The notes under the pieces were generated by a model, which ran no database searches, was not told the origin of the DNA, and saw only the letters and a program-made list of their open reading frames with translations. Below are positions 8,172 through 17,134 of a DNA stretch of 64,000 bases, in pieces; the stretch's first letter is position 1; the number at the start of each line of letters is the position of its first letter. Made by a program: the position numbers and the translations under genes. This stretch comes from Clostridiales bacterium (lineage in GTDB: Bacteria; Bacillota; Clostridia; Lachnospirales; Lachnospiraceae). The DNA is taken from positions 4,212 through 68,211 of the forward strand of contig JAHAJA010000019.1 of NCBI GenBank assembly GCA_018372435.1, written 5' to 3'.

Positions 8172-9782
8172 ATGGCTGTCAAGTATGTATTTGTAACAGG
8201 TGGTGTTGTATCAGGTCTTGGAAAGGGTATTACTGCTGCATCATTAGGTCGTTTGCTTAAAGCTCGTGGTTATAGTGTAACCATGCAAAAGTTTGACCCT
8301 TATATCAATATCGATCCGGGTACTATGAATCCAATCCAACACGGAGAAGTGTTTGTTACAGATGATGGTGCAGAGACTGACCTTGATCTTGGTCACTACG
8401 AGAGATTTATCGACGAAAGTCTTACAAAACAATCAAACGTAACTACAGGAAAAATCTATTGGTCTGTTCTCTCAAAAGAAAGACGTGGAGATTTCGGTGG
8501 AGGTACGGTTCAAGTTATCCCTCACATCACAAATGAAATCAAGAGTCGTTTTTATCGCAATGATGGCTGTGACGAAACTCAAATCGCAATCATAGAAGTT
8601 GGTGGTACCGTAGGTGATATCGAAAGTCAGCCATTCTTAGAATCAATCCGTCAATTCCAACACGATATAGGGCGTGAAAATGCAATTCTTATTCACGTTA
8701 CTTTAATCCCCTATCTTAGAGCTTCTGGAGAAATGAAGACAAAACCAACACAAGCAAGCGTTAAAGAATTACAAGGTATGGGTATTCAACCAGATATCAT
8801 CGTATGTAGGACTGAAGTTCCTTTAGAAGAAGGTATTAAAGATAAAATTGCATTATTCTGTAATGTTCCAAGTAATCACGTGATGCAAAATCTTGACGTG
8901 GACACGCTATATGAAGCACCACTTGCAATGGAAAATGAACATCTTGCAAATGTAGCTTGCGAGTGCTTAAAACTTGATTGTCCTGAACCAGATTTGGCAG
9001 AATGGGAAAACATGGTTTACGCCCTTAAGAATCCTCAGAAGGAAGTTACTGTCGCTTTAGTTGGTAAATACACTGCTTTACATGATGCTTATATCAGTGT
9101 TGTAGAATCCTTAAAACATGGAGCTGTTGCACACAATGCTTCTGTTACTATCAAATGGATTAATTCAGAAGATATTACTCCAAATAACGTAGAAGAAATG
9201 TTTGCAAACGTATCTGGTATTATCGTTCCAGGTGGTTTTGGTCACCGTGGTATAGAAGGTATGATTACTTCTATTAAATATGCTCGTGAGAACAACCTTC
9301 CATACTTAGGACTATGTCTTGGTATGCAATTAGCAATTGTTGAATTCGCAAGACATGTGGTTGGATTTGCTGATGCTCATAGTGTAGAACTAGATCCAGG
9401 TACTACGCACCCAGTAATTCACTTGATGCCAGAACAAGATGGTGTTGAGGACCTTGGTGGTACGCTACGTCTTGGTTCATATCCTTGTGTATTAGAAGCT
9501 GGTACAAAATCTCATAAATTATACGGTTCAACAGATATCAAAGAAAGACATAGACATCGTTACGAAGTAAATAACTACTACCGTGATGATTTCAAGAAAC
9601 ATGGACTTGTACTTTCTGGTTTATCACCAGATGGTCGTATTGTTGAAATGATTGAATTAAAGGATCACCCTTGGTTTGTTGCTACGCAAGCACATCCAGA
9701 ATTCAAATCAAGACCAAACAGACCACACCCATTATTCAAAGGGTTTATTGGTGCTTCTATTGCAACTCAAGAAGGTAATTAG
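8172..9782 (+). CDS. pyrG: CTP synthase
   Basis: Makes CTP from UTP, ATP and glutamine. The N-terminal synthetase domain begins KYVFVTGGVVSGLGKG, the family signature, and contains the D(L)DLGHYERF region. The C-terminal class I glutamine amidotransferase domain has the nucleophile elbow GLCLGMQLA and the His-Glu pair in AHPEF. It is 536 aa, the normal length. An AAAGGAGG ribosome site precedes the ATG. It appears monocistronic and is followed by a strong terminator. Confidence 0.98.
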   Translation: MAVKYVFVTGGVVSGLGKGITAASLGRLLKARGYSVTMQKFDPYINIDPGTMNPIQHGEVFVTDDGAETDLDLGHYERFIDESLTKQSNVTTGKIYWSVLSKERRGDFGGGTVQVIPHITNEIKSRFYRNDGCDETQIAIIEVGGTVGDIESQPFLESIRQFQHDIGRENAILIHVTLIPYLRASGEMKTKPTQASVKELQGMGIQPDIIVCRTEVPLEEGIKDKIALFCNVPSNHVMQNLDVDTLYEAPLAMENEHLANVACECLKLDCPEPDLAEWENMVYALKNPQKEVTVALVGKYTALHDAYISVVESLKHGAVAHNASVTIKWINSEDITPNNVEEMFANVSGIIVPGGFGHRGIEGMITSIKYARENNLPYLGLCLGMQLAIVEFARHVVGFADAHSVELDPGTTHPVIHLMPEQDGVEDLGGTLRLGSYPCVLEAGTKSHKLYGSTDIKERHRHRYEVNNYYRDDFKKHGLVLSGLSPDGRIVEMIELKDHPWFVATQAHPEFKSRPNRPHPLFKGFIGASIATQEGN

Positions 9783-9820
9783 ATTATAAATAGCAAAAAA
9801 ATCGCCTATGCAAGTTAAAG

Positions 9821-9864
9821 AAAACCCCTTTTGTTAGACAAAAGTCTAATGAAAGGGGTTTTTC
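9821..9864 (+). terminator. Intrinsic terminator of pyrG
   Basis: Arms AACCCCTTTTGTTAGAC and GTCTAATGAAAGGGGTT pair with one mismatch around an AAAA loop, followed directly by TTTTTC on the plus strand. It lies about 40 bp after the pyrG stop. Confidence 0.9.
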
Positions 9865-9878
9865 GTTGAATAGAATAG

Positions 9879-9921
9879 TTCCCTACTCCTCGAAATCTTA
9901 AAGTGCGAAGTTTAAGTAACT
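9879..9921 (+). repeat. Left copy of a ~45-bp direct repeat flanking the GNAT gene
   Basis: The segment starts TTCCCTACTC and ends AAGTGCGAAGTTTAAGTAAC. A similar segment in the same orientation is at 10574-10618 (ending GTGTGAAGTTTGAGTTAC). The two copies bracket the acetyltransferase gene, which may be a small inserted cassette or simply lie between two copies of a dispersed intergenic element. Confidence 0.5.
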
Positions 9922-9983
9922 AAGATTACTCAATGATATCTTGAAATGAATTAGAGGTTACTCGCTTGATTTGCGAATGATAC

Positions 9984-10493
9984 TTATAGTATACATTCAA
10001 AGGAATACGCCGTAAACTCAAGCGGATTATCACTTTCATCGTTTACAAAACTTCCAATACTCTCTCCTGTTATTGAAAAGCCAACACTCTTCAAAAGCTC
10101 AACAGATGGTATGTTGTCTTCAGCCGTACCCGATATCAGTCTATGGACGTTTAATTTATGCTTTGCATAACTCAACAACTCCGAAACAGCTTCTTTTGCG
10201 TATCCATTTCCTTGATAATTAGTATGTATGCAGAATCCAAGGTTTCTTGTGCTATCATCTGTGTAATTTAAGCTGATAAATCCAATGACTTTATTTTCAG
10301 ATTTCAATTCCACTGCGAAAAATTCATCAGTCCCAGCAAAATACAACAAAATGTTTCGTAAGTTTTCTTCATCTGTTGGGAATTGATCGTCATATATTGC
10401 ATATTTTGATGCCTGTTTATCGCGTATCAATTCCGAGAAATCCTGAAAATCACTGTTTGCAAACTTTCGTAAAACAAGATGTAACGTCTCCAT
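9984..10493 (-). CDS. GNAT family N-acetyltransferase (RimJ/RimL type)
   Basis: 169-aa cytosolic acetyl-CoA-dependent acetyltransferase. It begins METLHLVLRKF, typical of RimJ/RimL-type proteins. The acetyl-CoA loop is seen as NLGFCIHTNYQGNGYAKEAV, and the C-terminal motif as LISGTAEDNIPSVELLKSVG followed by F. The substrate cannot be told from sequence. The ATG at 10493 has GGAGGAA upstream; an in-frame ATG at 10508 also has a site (AAGGAG) and cannot be excluded. The gene is bracketed by direct repeats. Confidence 0.85.
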   Translation of the reverse strand: METLHLVLRKFANSDFQDFSELIRDKQASKYAIYDDQFPTDEENLRNILLYFAGTDEFFAVELKSENKVIGFISLNYTDDSTRNLGFCIHTNYQGNGYAKEAVSELLSYAKHKLNVHRLISGTAEDNIPSVELLKSVGFSITGESIGSFVNDESDNPLEFTAYSFECIL

Positions 10494-10526
10494 AACGTAT
10501 TCCTCCATAAATTCTCCTTATTTTTT

Positions 10527-10618
10527 AACTCAAACTTCGCACTTGAAGATTACAAGGTGTAAGAAACAGCTATTTCCCTACTCTAGGTGAAGATTTATAT
10601 GTGTGAAGTTTGAGTTAC
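10527..10618. repeat. Inverted repeat (16-bp arms) and right copy of the flanking direct repeat
   Basis: Arms 10527-10542 (AACTCAAACTTCGCAC) and 10601-10616 (GTGTGAAGTTTGAGTT) pair with one mismatch around a 58-nt loop. The right arm belongs to the direct repeat 10574-10618 matching 9879-9921. It lies between the GH42 gene's stop and the start of the acetyltransferase gene and could act as a boundary or transcript-end structure. Confidence 0.5.
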
Positions 10619-10623
10619 ATATA

Positions 10624-12570
10624 CTAGTTAAATGGCACCACTTTAAGATCAAAAGGATTCAGTATTGTTCTTTCGATATCTGTTAAATTGACTTCCTGTA
10701 CATGATTTGTGTTGTTAAATATCAATAAATATCTTGATACAGTATTCTCTCGAACACTAACCTCTACCCCGTCAGGTAATCCTTGGAATACTTCAACATT
10801 CGTTCCTTCTATTACATCATTCATAAAATCTCTATAGAAATCCCGCTCAAGAATCGTTCCTACATAATAAACCTCACCATCACCATAGGTATTCTTAGTA
10901 ATTGCAGGCTTACCTTGATAAAAATCCTCCATATACGTACCAAGACTTGACGCCGTATCTAATTGCATGATATCTGCCCACTGGTTACAACGATAGGTTT
11001 TCCCATTCTTCATACGGATCACATTCGTATCATTACCAAGTGCATCATATTCTTCTACTACCGCACCGACATAACTAGCAAATGGGCCAGGTAGATAATC
11101 CATAATACAAGCATTGGTTTCGTCCTTTACACCAGAACGATTTGTAAGTATTAGTTTTCCACCCTTCTCCACGTATTCAGTCAGATTGTCCACTATCTGC
11201 TCGGAAGCTATGTACACAGTTGGTGCAATAACCACTTCATACTGATCTAAGTTAGCCGTTATATTAATAATATCGATTCCAGCTCCAAGTCTGCTTACTC
11301 CATCATGGAATAATTTCAACTGGTTGTAATAATGAAATCCATCTGCCTGTTGTTGGAATTTGAAGGCATTATCTTGTTCATGTGAGAATAAGAGAGCTAT
11401 TTTATTATGAATTGATGTTCCTTCTAGTATCTGCAATTCTTCATTCACTGTCTCACACAGGGAGTGGAACTCATCATATCTTCTACCTAACTTATTGTTG
11501 TGGTCAAGAATTCCATGCCAAAACATCTCTGCACCCTTGGTTGCACTTCTCCATCTAAAATGTAATACAGAGTCAGCGCCTCTTGCAAATGCTTGTAGAG
11601 AATATCCCTTAATCATATTCGGTCTCGGCGTTCTCCTAATTGGCATCCAACACCCCGGTGCACCGCTAAGTTCTTCCATAATACAGAAGTTTTGTTGCTT
11701 AATACCTCTTGTTAGATCAAGATGAAATGCATGAGAATAGATTTCTTCATGATCTTCTGGAATTACGGCTACTGGATAATTGTCATACGATGCATATGAC
11801 AACTCTTCGAATGTCTTGTAGAAGTCTGGCGTCATAGCACCTAGATACATATTGGTTGTAATTGTTACATCTTTGCAATACGAACGAATAATATCTGCTT
11901 GTAACTTCACAAATTGAACCATGGATTCCGATGCATAGCGATAATGATCTTGAAGATAAGCAGGATTTAGCCAATTCTGTCTATCACCAAGTGGAGGTGT
12001 AATTTGTGACCACTCACTATATTCACCACTCCACATAACATTACCATATGTATCATTTAGTTTCTCTAAGGTTGTATATTTCTTCTTAAGCCAATTACGA
12101 AATTTATCTGTACACACTGGACATGTGCAATGATTTGCTTCTAATTCATTATCAATTTGCCAGCTAACAACTGCCTTATTATCTTTATAATGTTTTGCCA
12201 TCTCAGTGACAATCTGGATTGTCTTCTTAATTAACGATGGACTATTATAGCATCGGTGACCTCTTACCCCTATAGTCACTCTATTCCCATGTTCATCACA
12301 TAGAATTGCATCTGGGTACTTCTCATATAGCCATAGCGGTGGACAATTAGTAGGTGTACCAAGAATTACTTCAATCCCTCTCCTCGCAAATATATCTACA
12401 GCTTCATCTAACCACGTAAAATTATACTGCCCTTCCACCGGTTCAAGACGACTCCATGCAAATTCTGCAAGACGTACCACCTTAACTCCTGTTTCTACCA
12501 TTAAATCAGCATCATTTTCCCATAACTCTCTATCCCAATGCTCTGGATAGTAAACCACTCCAACTTTCAT
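10624..12570 (-). CDS. Beta-galactosidase, glycoside hydrolase family 42
   Basis: Hydrolyses terminal beta-galactosides; 648 aa, the usual GH42 length. It starts MKVGVVYYPEHW, typical of the family. The acid/base Glu is in SWQIDNELEANH (near residue 142), the nucleophile Glu in CIMEELSGAPG (near residue 300). Cys residues CTCPVC after the acid/base fit the zinc site found in many GH42 enzymes. The C-terminal part contains the trimerisation (beta-galactosidase-like amidotransferase) fold. No signal peptide, so it acts on imported oligosaccharides. AAGGAG precedes the ATG. It is transcribed alone. Confidence 0.95.
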   Translation of the reverse strand: MKVGVVYYPEHWDRELWENDADLMVETGVKVVRLAEFAWSRLEPVEGQYNFTWLDEAVDIFARRGIEVILGTPTNCPPLWLYEKYPDAILCDEHGNRVTIGVRGHRCYNSPSLIKKTIQIVTEMAKHYKDNKAVVSWQIDNELEANHCTCPVCTDKFRNWLKKKYTTLEKLNDTYGNVMWSGEYSEWSQITPPLGDRQNWLNPAYLQDHYRYASESMVQFVKLQADIIRSYCKDVTITTNMYLGAMTPDFYKTFEELSYASYDNYPVAVIPEDHEEIYSHAFHLDLTRGIKQQNFCIMEELSGAPGCWMPIRRTPRPNMIKGYSLQAFARGADSVLHFRWRSATKGAEMFWHGILDHNNKLGRRYDEFHSLCETVNEELQILEGTSIHNKIALLFSHEQDNAFKFQQQADGFHYYNQLKLFHDGVSRLGAGIDIINITANLDQYEVVIAPTVYIASEQIVDNLTEYVEKGGKLILTNRSGVKDETNACIMDYLPGPFASYVGAVVEEYDALGNDTNVIRMKNGKTYRCNQWADIMQLDTASSLGTYMEDFYQGKPAITKNTYGDGEVYYVGTILERDFYRDFMNDVIEGTNVEVFQGLPDGVEVSVRENTVSRYLLIFNNTNHVQEVNLTDIERTILNPFDLKVVPFN

Positions 12571-12920
12571 ACGCTTCTCCTTATAAAAATTATTTGACTG
12601 TACTTATATAAACTCTACACCTAAGTTTCTTAACTGTATGGTATCAAACTTATTCCCCGTATCTAATCTCATATGGGGAAAAGAATACTTTTTCATCCTA
12701 TCATAAACTCGAAAGCTATAATACTATCATTATTAATTTCTTACTATAGTAATATTTGGATATTTCTATCTAATTGATCATATGTTAATTTGGAAACCTA
12801 CTATTCGATTGTTTCTTTTAAAGTCTTTCTTCGTAGAAATTTATTAGGCTTAGTAATTTCTTTAATTGTAGCAACACTTATAACTATGATTTAAGTTCTC
12901 TAGTAGCTTTCATCTTTATT
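12571..12920. other. Intergenic region between the GH42 and flavodoxin-fold genes
   Basis: About 350 bp of AT-rich DNA. It should hold the GH42 promoter, but no clear -35/-10 pair or operator palindrome was seen. No coding potential recognised. Confidence 0.3.
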
Positions 12921-12950
12921 AAAAAATCCTGGTCAGTAGCGACCAGGATT
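12921..12950 (-). terminator. Intrinsic terminator after the flavodoxin-fold gene
   Basis: AATCCTGGTC and GACCAGGATT form a 10-bp perfect stem around a 6-nt loop; on the minus strand a T6 run follows. It ends the transcript of the gene starting at 13576. An almost identical stem is found at 16917-16948. Confidence 0.88.
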
Positions 12951-12988
12951 CCAACTAATATCTTATTCAATACTTATACGAACAGATA

Positions 12989-13576
12989 TCAACGTTTGGC
13001 AAATCTCTTCTCTACATTGGATAACCACGTGTATCTTATTTTCTCTGAACTCGATTTAATTTTATTAAAACTAATCCACTTAACATTTCTGAAACCTGTT
13101 TTTTTCAGTGTTCCCTTTATGAAAGATTTTTTTATAGCATTTCCATAAACAGATTTGTACTTTAATTTAGGAGTATTCATCGTTGTGATGACAGTAGTTG
13201 ACTTCAAATTATTCAGCATAGTTATCATTCCATGCCCTGATTTTGCATAGCCATATGTTGAGCCAGGAAAGATCACTTTATCAATGAAACCTTTCATCAT
13301 AGCGGGCATTAGTTCCCACCAAATTGGAAAGATTAAAACTAAATGATCAGCTTGTTGTAATCGCTTAACATAGTCAATTGCCTGTTCGTCAATAGCTTGG
13401 CGATTTTTAAAAGCAAGTAAATCTTCCCCAGACATAACAGGATTAAAGCAGTCGCTATCTAAATCAATTATATCTACTTCATGACCGGCTTCTAATAATC
13501 CTTTCTTCACAGATTCTAAGATGGAATGACAAAAGCTACCGTTATAAGGGTGATTGTATACAATTAAAGTTTTCAT
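12989..13576 (-). CDS. NAD(P)H-dependent oxidoreductase, flavodoxin-like fold
   Basis: 195-aa probable FMN/FAD quinone or nitro-reductase (MdaB/NQO-like). It starts MKTLIVYNHPYNGSFCH, the flavin phosphate loop of the family, and has the mid-protein motif LVLIFPIWWELMPAMMKGF characteristic of NAD(P)H:quinone reductases. The start at 13576 follows GGAGG; an upstream ATG (13591) overlaps the ribosome site. Monocistronic with its own terminator. Cytosolic. Confidence 0.87.
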   Translation of the reverse strand: MKTLIVYNHPYNGSFCHSILESVKKGLLEAGHEVDIIDLDSDCFNPVMSGEDLLAFKNRQAIDEQAIDYVKRLQQADHLVLIFPIWWELMPAMMKGFIDKVIFPGSTYGYAKSGHGMITMLNNLKSTTVITTMNTPKLKYKSVYGNAIKKSFIKGTLKKTGFRNVKWISFNKIKSSSEKIRYTWLSNVEKRFAKR

Positions 13577-13785
13577 AAATAATACCTCCAAACATATTTA
13601 CAACATTATATTCGTAGTAACTATTCTCATTCATCTTTCTAGGTTGAAACTATTTCGACAAAATGCTACTATATATAAGAAATTTAATTTAAGGAAAGGG
13701 TTGTCACACTTTAGTTCTATCTACTGAGCTTTAGTGGCAGAGGGTTACTTATATATACATTTCCCCCTCTATTATAGGTATAAAA

Positions 13786-15669
13786 ATGTCAAGATATTTT
13801 AACAAGAAAACGATAGAATTACTGGCTCCTGCTGGTAACTTTGAGATTTTCAAAGGTATTATAAATCTAGGCTGTGATGCCGTTTATTTTGGTGGTAAGA
13901 ATTTAAACATGCGTCTTCACCGAAAGAACTATAATTTTTCTGATGAAGAACTATTTGAATCTGTAAAAATGGCTCATGATCACGAAAAAAAAGCGTATAT
14001 TACCGTAAATAATATGTATAATAACGAAGAACTCGACCAGTTAAAGGAGTTTCTTCTATTACTGGATAAAATAAATCCAGATGCCTTAATCGTACAAGAT
14101 CTAAGTGTTATTCCACTTCTTAAGGAACTTAATGTAAATATACCCGTACATTCTTCTGTTATGATGAATACCCACAATCTTAATAGTATGTATGCCCTTA
14201 AGGAATTAGGTGTAACGAGGGTAGTACTCTCAAGAGAAGCTTCCCTTAATTATAGTAAATACCTGTCTGCTAAAACTGACATGGAATTAGAATATTTTAT
14301 ACATGGGGATATGTGTGTTGCTCATGGTAGCCAATGTATATACAGTGGTATGTTATTTGGGCAAAGTTCCAATAGAGGACGCTGCTTAAAACCTTGCCGT
14401 TGGGGATACCAAGTTAAGCAAGAGGATAAAGAGTCCGAGCCACACTTTCCACTAGCAGTAAAAGATATGTTTATGTATGAGAATATCCCTGAATTAATTG
14501 ATGGTGGAATTACGTCTTTTAAAATAGAAGGACGTATGAGAGATCTGGATTATCTTACAATGATTATCAATGCATATTCAGATGCAATTGATCGCTATAT
14601 TGATGATCCGCTTTCCTATGACCGAACAAAAGACTCTTCCCTTCTCTATGAAAACCGTAAAAGAGATGTTTCTACGGCCTATGCATTCGGTAAACCAGGG
14701 CTTAGCAATATTAATACTAGATATGAAGGAACAGGTACTCTTTATAGCAGCGGAAAAGTATTTAGTACGGCAACGGAAGAAAGAGATATTACCAATGAGA
14801 AAATTCCAAAAATCAATAGTCAACTAGAAGAACATCGTATCAATAAAACGGAACAACCAAGATTAAGTGTGAAAGTAAATAATATCAAACAAGCTAAAAT
14901 CTGTCTCGATCTAAAAGTAGATGATATTTACTTATCAGGGGATGTATTCCTAAACGATAAACCATTTACAAAAGAAGAAATCAATGAACTTATGAAGATA
15001 AAAGGTGACACCAATATCTATCTTGGTATGCCACATATGACCTTTGATCCCCAATTCGATGAATATGCACATATTCTGGCGAAGGGACTACAGGTTGATG
15101 GACTATTAGCAACCAATATCGGTGGCGTGTGGGCTTTTAAAGATTATAACTTAATTGGTGATTATCCGTTAAATATACTAAATAAAGAGGCAGCGAGTCT
15201 ATACGGGGAATTAGGACTTAAGCGTTATACTATCTCACCAGAAGCGAATCTTTCAGAAACAATCTCCTTGTTAAATACTACAGGAGAAAGGGCCGAATTG
15301 ATTGTACATGGTTCACCAACTGTCATGTACATGGAACATGATCTTTATGATAATGTGAATCAAAAGAATGATTCTTTATTATATCTAAAGGATGAAGCTG
15401 GTTTTAATCATCCGATTTTTAAAGATTGTCATGGTAGAAACCATATGCTTTTATACAAGAATATTTGCTGTCTTCCAATTCTAAAAGGACTTCATGAAGC
15501 GGGATTATCACATTTCCGTCTTGAAATCGCCCATCTAGACAAAGAAGAATTCATTAAGATAGTAACTGTATACAAAGAGGCTTTAAAAGACTTTAATGCT
15601 TGCGAAACTTTATACAAGGAACTTAAGCAAGAAGGATCAGGTTTCACTCTTGCTGCTATAGGATTATAA
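13786..15669 (+). CDS. Peptidase U32 family protein
   Basis: 627-aa member of the U32 (collagenase-like) family. Many characterised members are RNA- or quinone-hydroxylation factors rather than peptidases. It begins with ELLAPAGNFEIFKGII, the family N-terminus, and has the Cys-containing signature SNRGRCLKPCRWGYQ near residue 205 with more Cys nearby. The C-terminal part is long, as in the larger U32 proteins. The ribosome site is weak (TAGGTATAAAA). An aminotransferase gene follows 11 bp downstream, so the two are co-transcribed. Confidence 0.88.
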   Translation: MSRYFNKKTIELLAPAGNFEIFKGIINLGCDAVYFGGKNLNMRLHRKNYNFSDEELFESVKMAHDHEKKAYITVNNMYNNEELDQLKEFLLLLDKINPDALIVQDLSVIPLLKELNVNIPVHSSVMMNTHNLNSMYALKELGVTRVVLSREASLNYSKYLSAKTDMELEYFIHGDMCVAHGSQCIYSGMLFGQSSNRGRCLKPCRWGYQVKQEDKESEPHFPLAVKDMFMYENIPELIDGGITSFKIEGRMRDLDYLTMIINAYSDAIDRYIDDPLSYDRTKDSSLLYENRKRDVSTAYAFGKPGLSNINTRYEGTGTLYSSGKVFSTATEERDITNEKIPKINSQLEEHRINKTEQPRLSVKVNNIKQAKICLDLKVDDIYLSGDVFLNDKPFTKEEINELMKIKGDTNIYLGMPHMTFDPQFDEYAHILAKGLQVDGLLATNIGGVWAFKDYNLIGDYPLNILNKEAASLYGELGLKRYTISPEANLSETISLLNTTGERAELIVHGSPTVMYMEHDLYDNVNQKNDSLLYLKDEAGFNHPIFKDCHGRNHMLLYKNICCLPILKGLHEAGLSHFRLEIAHLDKEEFIKIVTVYKEALKDFNACETLYKELKQEGSGFTLAAIGL

Positions 15670-15680
15670 GGAGGAAAGTC

Positions 15681-16910
15681 ATGTATAGCTTAGAAGAAAT
15701 TGTACAAATGAGAAAAGATTATCTAATGCCATGTCTAGGGTATTTCTATAAAAACCCACCTGTGTTTGTTAAGGGTGATATGCAGTATCTATATGATGAT
15801 AAGGGCAAAAAATATTTAGACTTTTTTGCTGGTGTATCCGTTATGAACTGTGGACATAGTAACCCTGAAATACTAAACAAAGTTATTGACCAAATGTCCT
15901 CTTTACAGCACCTAACTAACGTTTACCTTACTAGTCCTGTAGTAGAATTGGCGAAGAAACTTAGTGAAGTTTTACCAGGCGATTTGCACAATTCATTTTT
16001 TTGTATGTCTGGTTCTGAGGCAAACGAAGGTGCTATGTTATTAGCGAGAATTTATACTGGAAAACGAAAATTCATTGCCTTAAATAATAGCCTTCACGGA
16101 AGAACATATCTAACCATGTCTGCTACTGATATACCTATGTGGCGTGCAGATCCGTATCTTACTGACGATGTATATTTTATATCCTCTTCTCCTGATCAAA
16201 TTCTCTTAGATCTAGAAGCAGTCTTAGAAAAAGATAACGATATAGCAGCCTTTATATGCGAGCCTATTCAAGGGAACGGTGGTATTATTACTCCTCCAGA
16301 TTGGTATTACACCGAGATCAGTCGCCTACTAAAACGTTATGGTGTTTTATTCATCTGTGACGAAGTACAGACAGGTTTCGCACGTACAGGAACTATGTTT
16401 GCAATTGAACAATATAATGTAGTTCCTGATATTGTGACAATGTCAAAAGCTTTAGGCAATGGTATTCCAATGGCTGCATTCTCTACTACAAAAGAAATAG
16501 CTGCAAGCTTTACAAGCCCATCTGCCTCAACCCTTGGTGGTAATCCAGTTTCAAGTACCGCTGCATTAGCTGTACTGGATTATATCTCAGAACATAATCT
16601 ATGTGACAAAGCTAAAAAACTTGGTGAGATTCTTTATAAAAAGCTAAATGAATTAAAGGATAAATATTCCTTTGTTAGTGAGGTACGTGGAAAAGGTTTG
16701 ATGTTAGGTATGGAACTACGAGATGAACGTAATGAACCTAATGCGTCTAAAACTGATGCCGTATTAGAGCAGTTAAAAGATGATGGAATCATTCTTGGAA
16801 AAAATGGACTTCACCGTAACGTTCTTGCTTTTCAACCTCCTCTTGTAATTGAAGAATCTGATATTGATTTCTTACTAGAAAGACTAGACTATGCTTTAGC
16901 CAATGCTTAG
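15681..16910 (+). CDS. Class III PLP-dependent aminotransferase
   Basis: 409-aa enzyme of the acetylornithine/4-aminobutyrate/alanine-glyoxylate type. Seen: SGSEANEGAM for PLP phosphate binding, CDEVQTGFARTG with the ring-binding Asp, and the Schiff-base Lys in MSKALGNGIPM (near residue 260). Substrate cannot be fixed; AGXT2-like or ArgD-like are both possible. AAGGAGG lies before the ATG. It is the second gene of a two-gene unit with the U32 protein. The broken argC on the opposite strand nearby does not prove a role in arginine synthesis. Confidence 0.88.
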   Translation: MYSLEEIVQMRKDYLMPCLGYFYKNPPVFVKGDMQYLYDDKGKKYLDFFAGVSVMNCGHSNPEILNKVIDQMSSLQHLTNVYLTSPVVELAKKLSEVLPGDLHNSFFCMSGSEANEGAMLLARIYTGKRKFIALNNSLHGRTYLTMSATDIPMWRADPYLTDDVYFISSSPDQILLDLEAVLEKDNDIAAFICEPIQGNGGIITPPDWYYTEISRLLKRYGVLFICDEVQTGFARTGTMFAIEQYNVVPDIVTMSKALGNGIPMAAFSTTKEIAASFTSPSASTLGGNPVSSTAALAVLDYISEHNLCDKAKKLGEILYKKLNELKDKYSFVSEVRGKGLMLGMELRDERNEPNASKTDAVLEQLKDDGIILGKNGLHRNVLAFQPPLVIEESDIDFLLERLDYALANA

Positions 16911-16916
16911 AATTCA

Positions 16917-16948
16917 AAAAATCCTGGTCGTTTCCGACCAGGATTTTA
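16917..16948. terminator. Bidirectional terminator between the aminotransferase and the HTH remnant
   Basis: AATCCTGGTCG and CGACCAGGATT form an 11-bp stem with a TTTC loop, with A-rich sequence on one side and T-rich on the other. It ends the U32-aminotransferase transcript and probably also the minus-strand reading from the other side. It is near-identical to the terminator at 12921-12950. Confidence 0.88.
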
Positions 16949-17118
16949 TCTATTGTAGTATTCAATAATCTACTCAATGCAAATAAATTATCAACAGAAG
17001 GAAGACTTTCTCCTCGTTGCCATTTATAAACCGCCTGCGGTTGTTCAAAACCAAAATATTCTTGTATTTGACGAACCGTATTTTCAAAACCCCTCTTTAT
17101 TCTATAGACTAAATACTG
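16924..17118 (-). pseudogene. Remnant of an XRE-type helix-turn-helix regulator
   Basis: Translating the minus strand from about 17118 gives FENTVRQIQEYFGFEQPQAV then YKWQRGESLPSVDNLFALSR, a clear HTH_3 DNA-binding core with the typical Q-P-Q-A-V-Y-K-W recognition helix. The frame has a stop (17121-17119) immediately before it and no start codon or N-terminal helix, so the front of the gene is missing. Its tail runs through the terminator stem. I read it as a decayed regulator gene, not an active one. Confidence 0.7.
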
Positions 17119-17134
17119 CTACATTACCATTGTA

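Noticed and set aside
14570..14827. Frames inside the U32 gene on both strands
   Set aside because: Shadows of the U32 reading frame; no motifs or ribosome sites.
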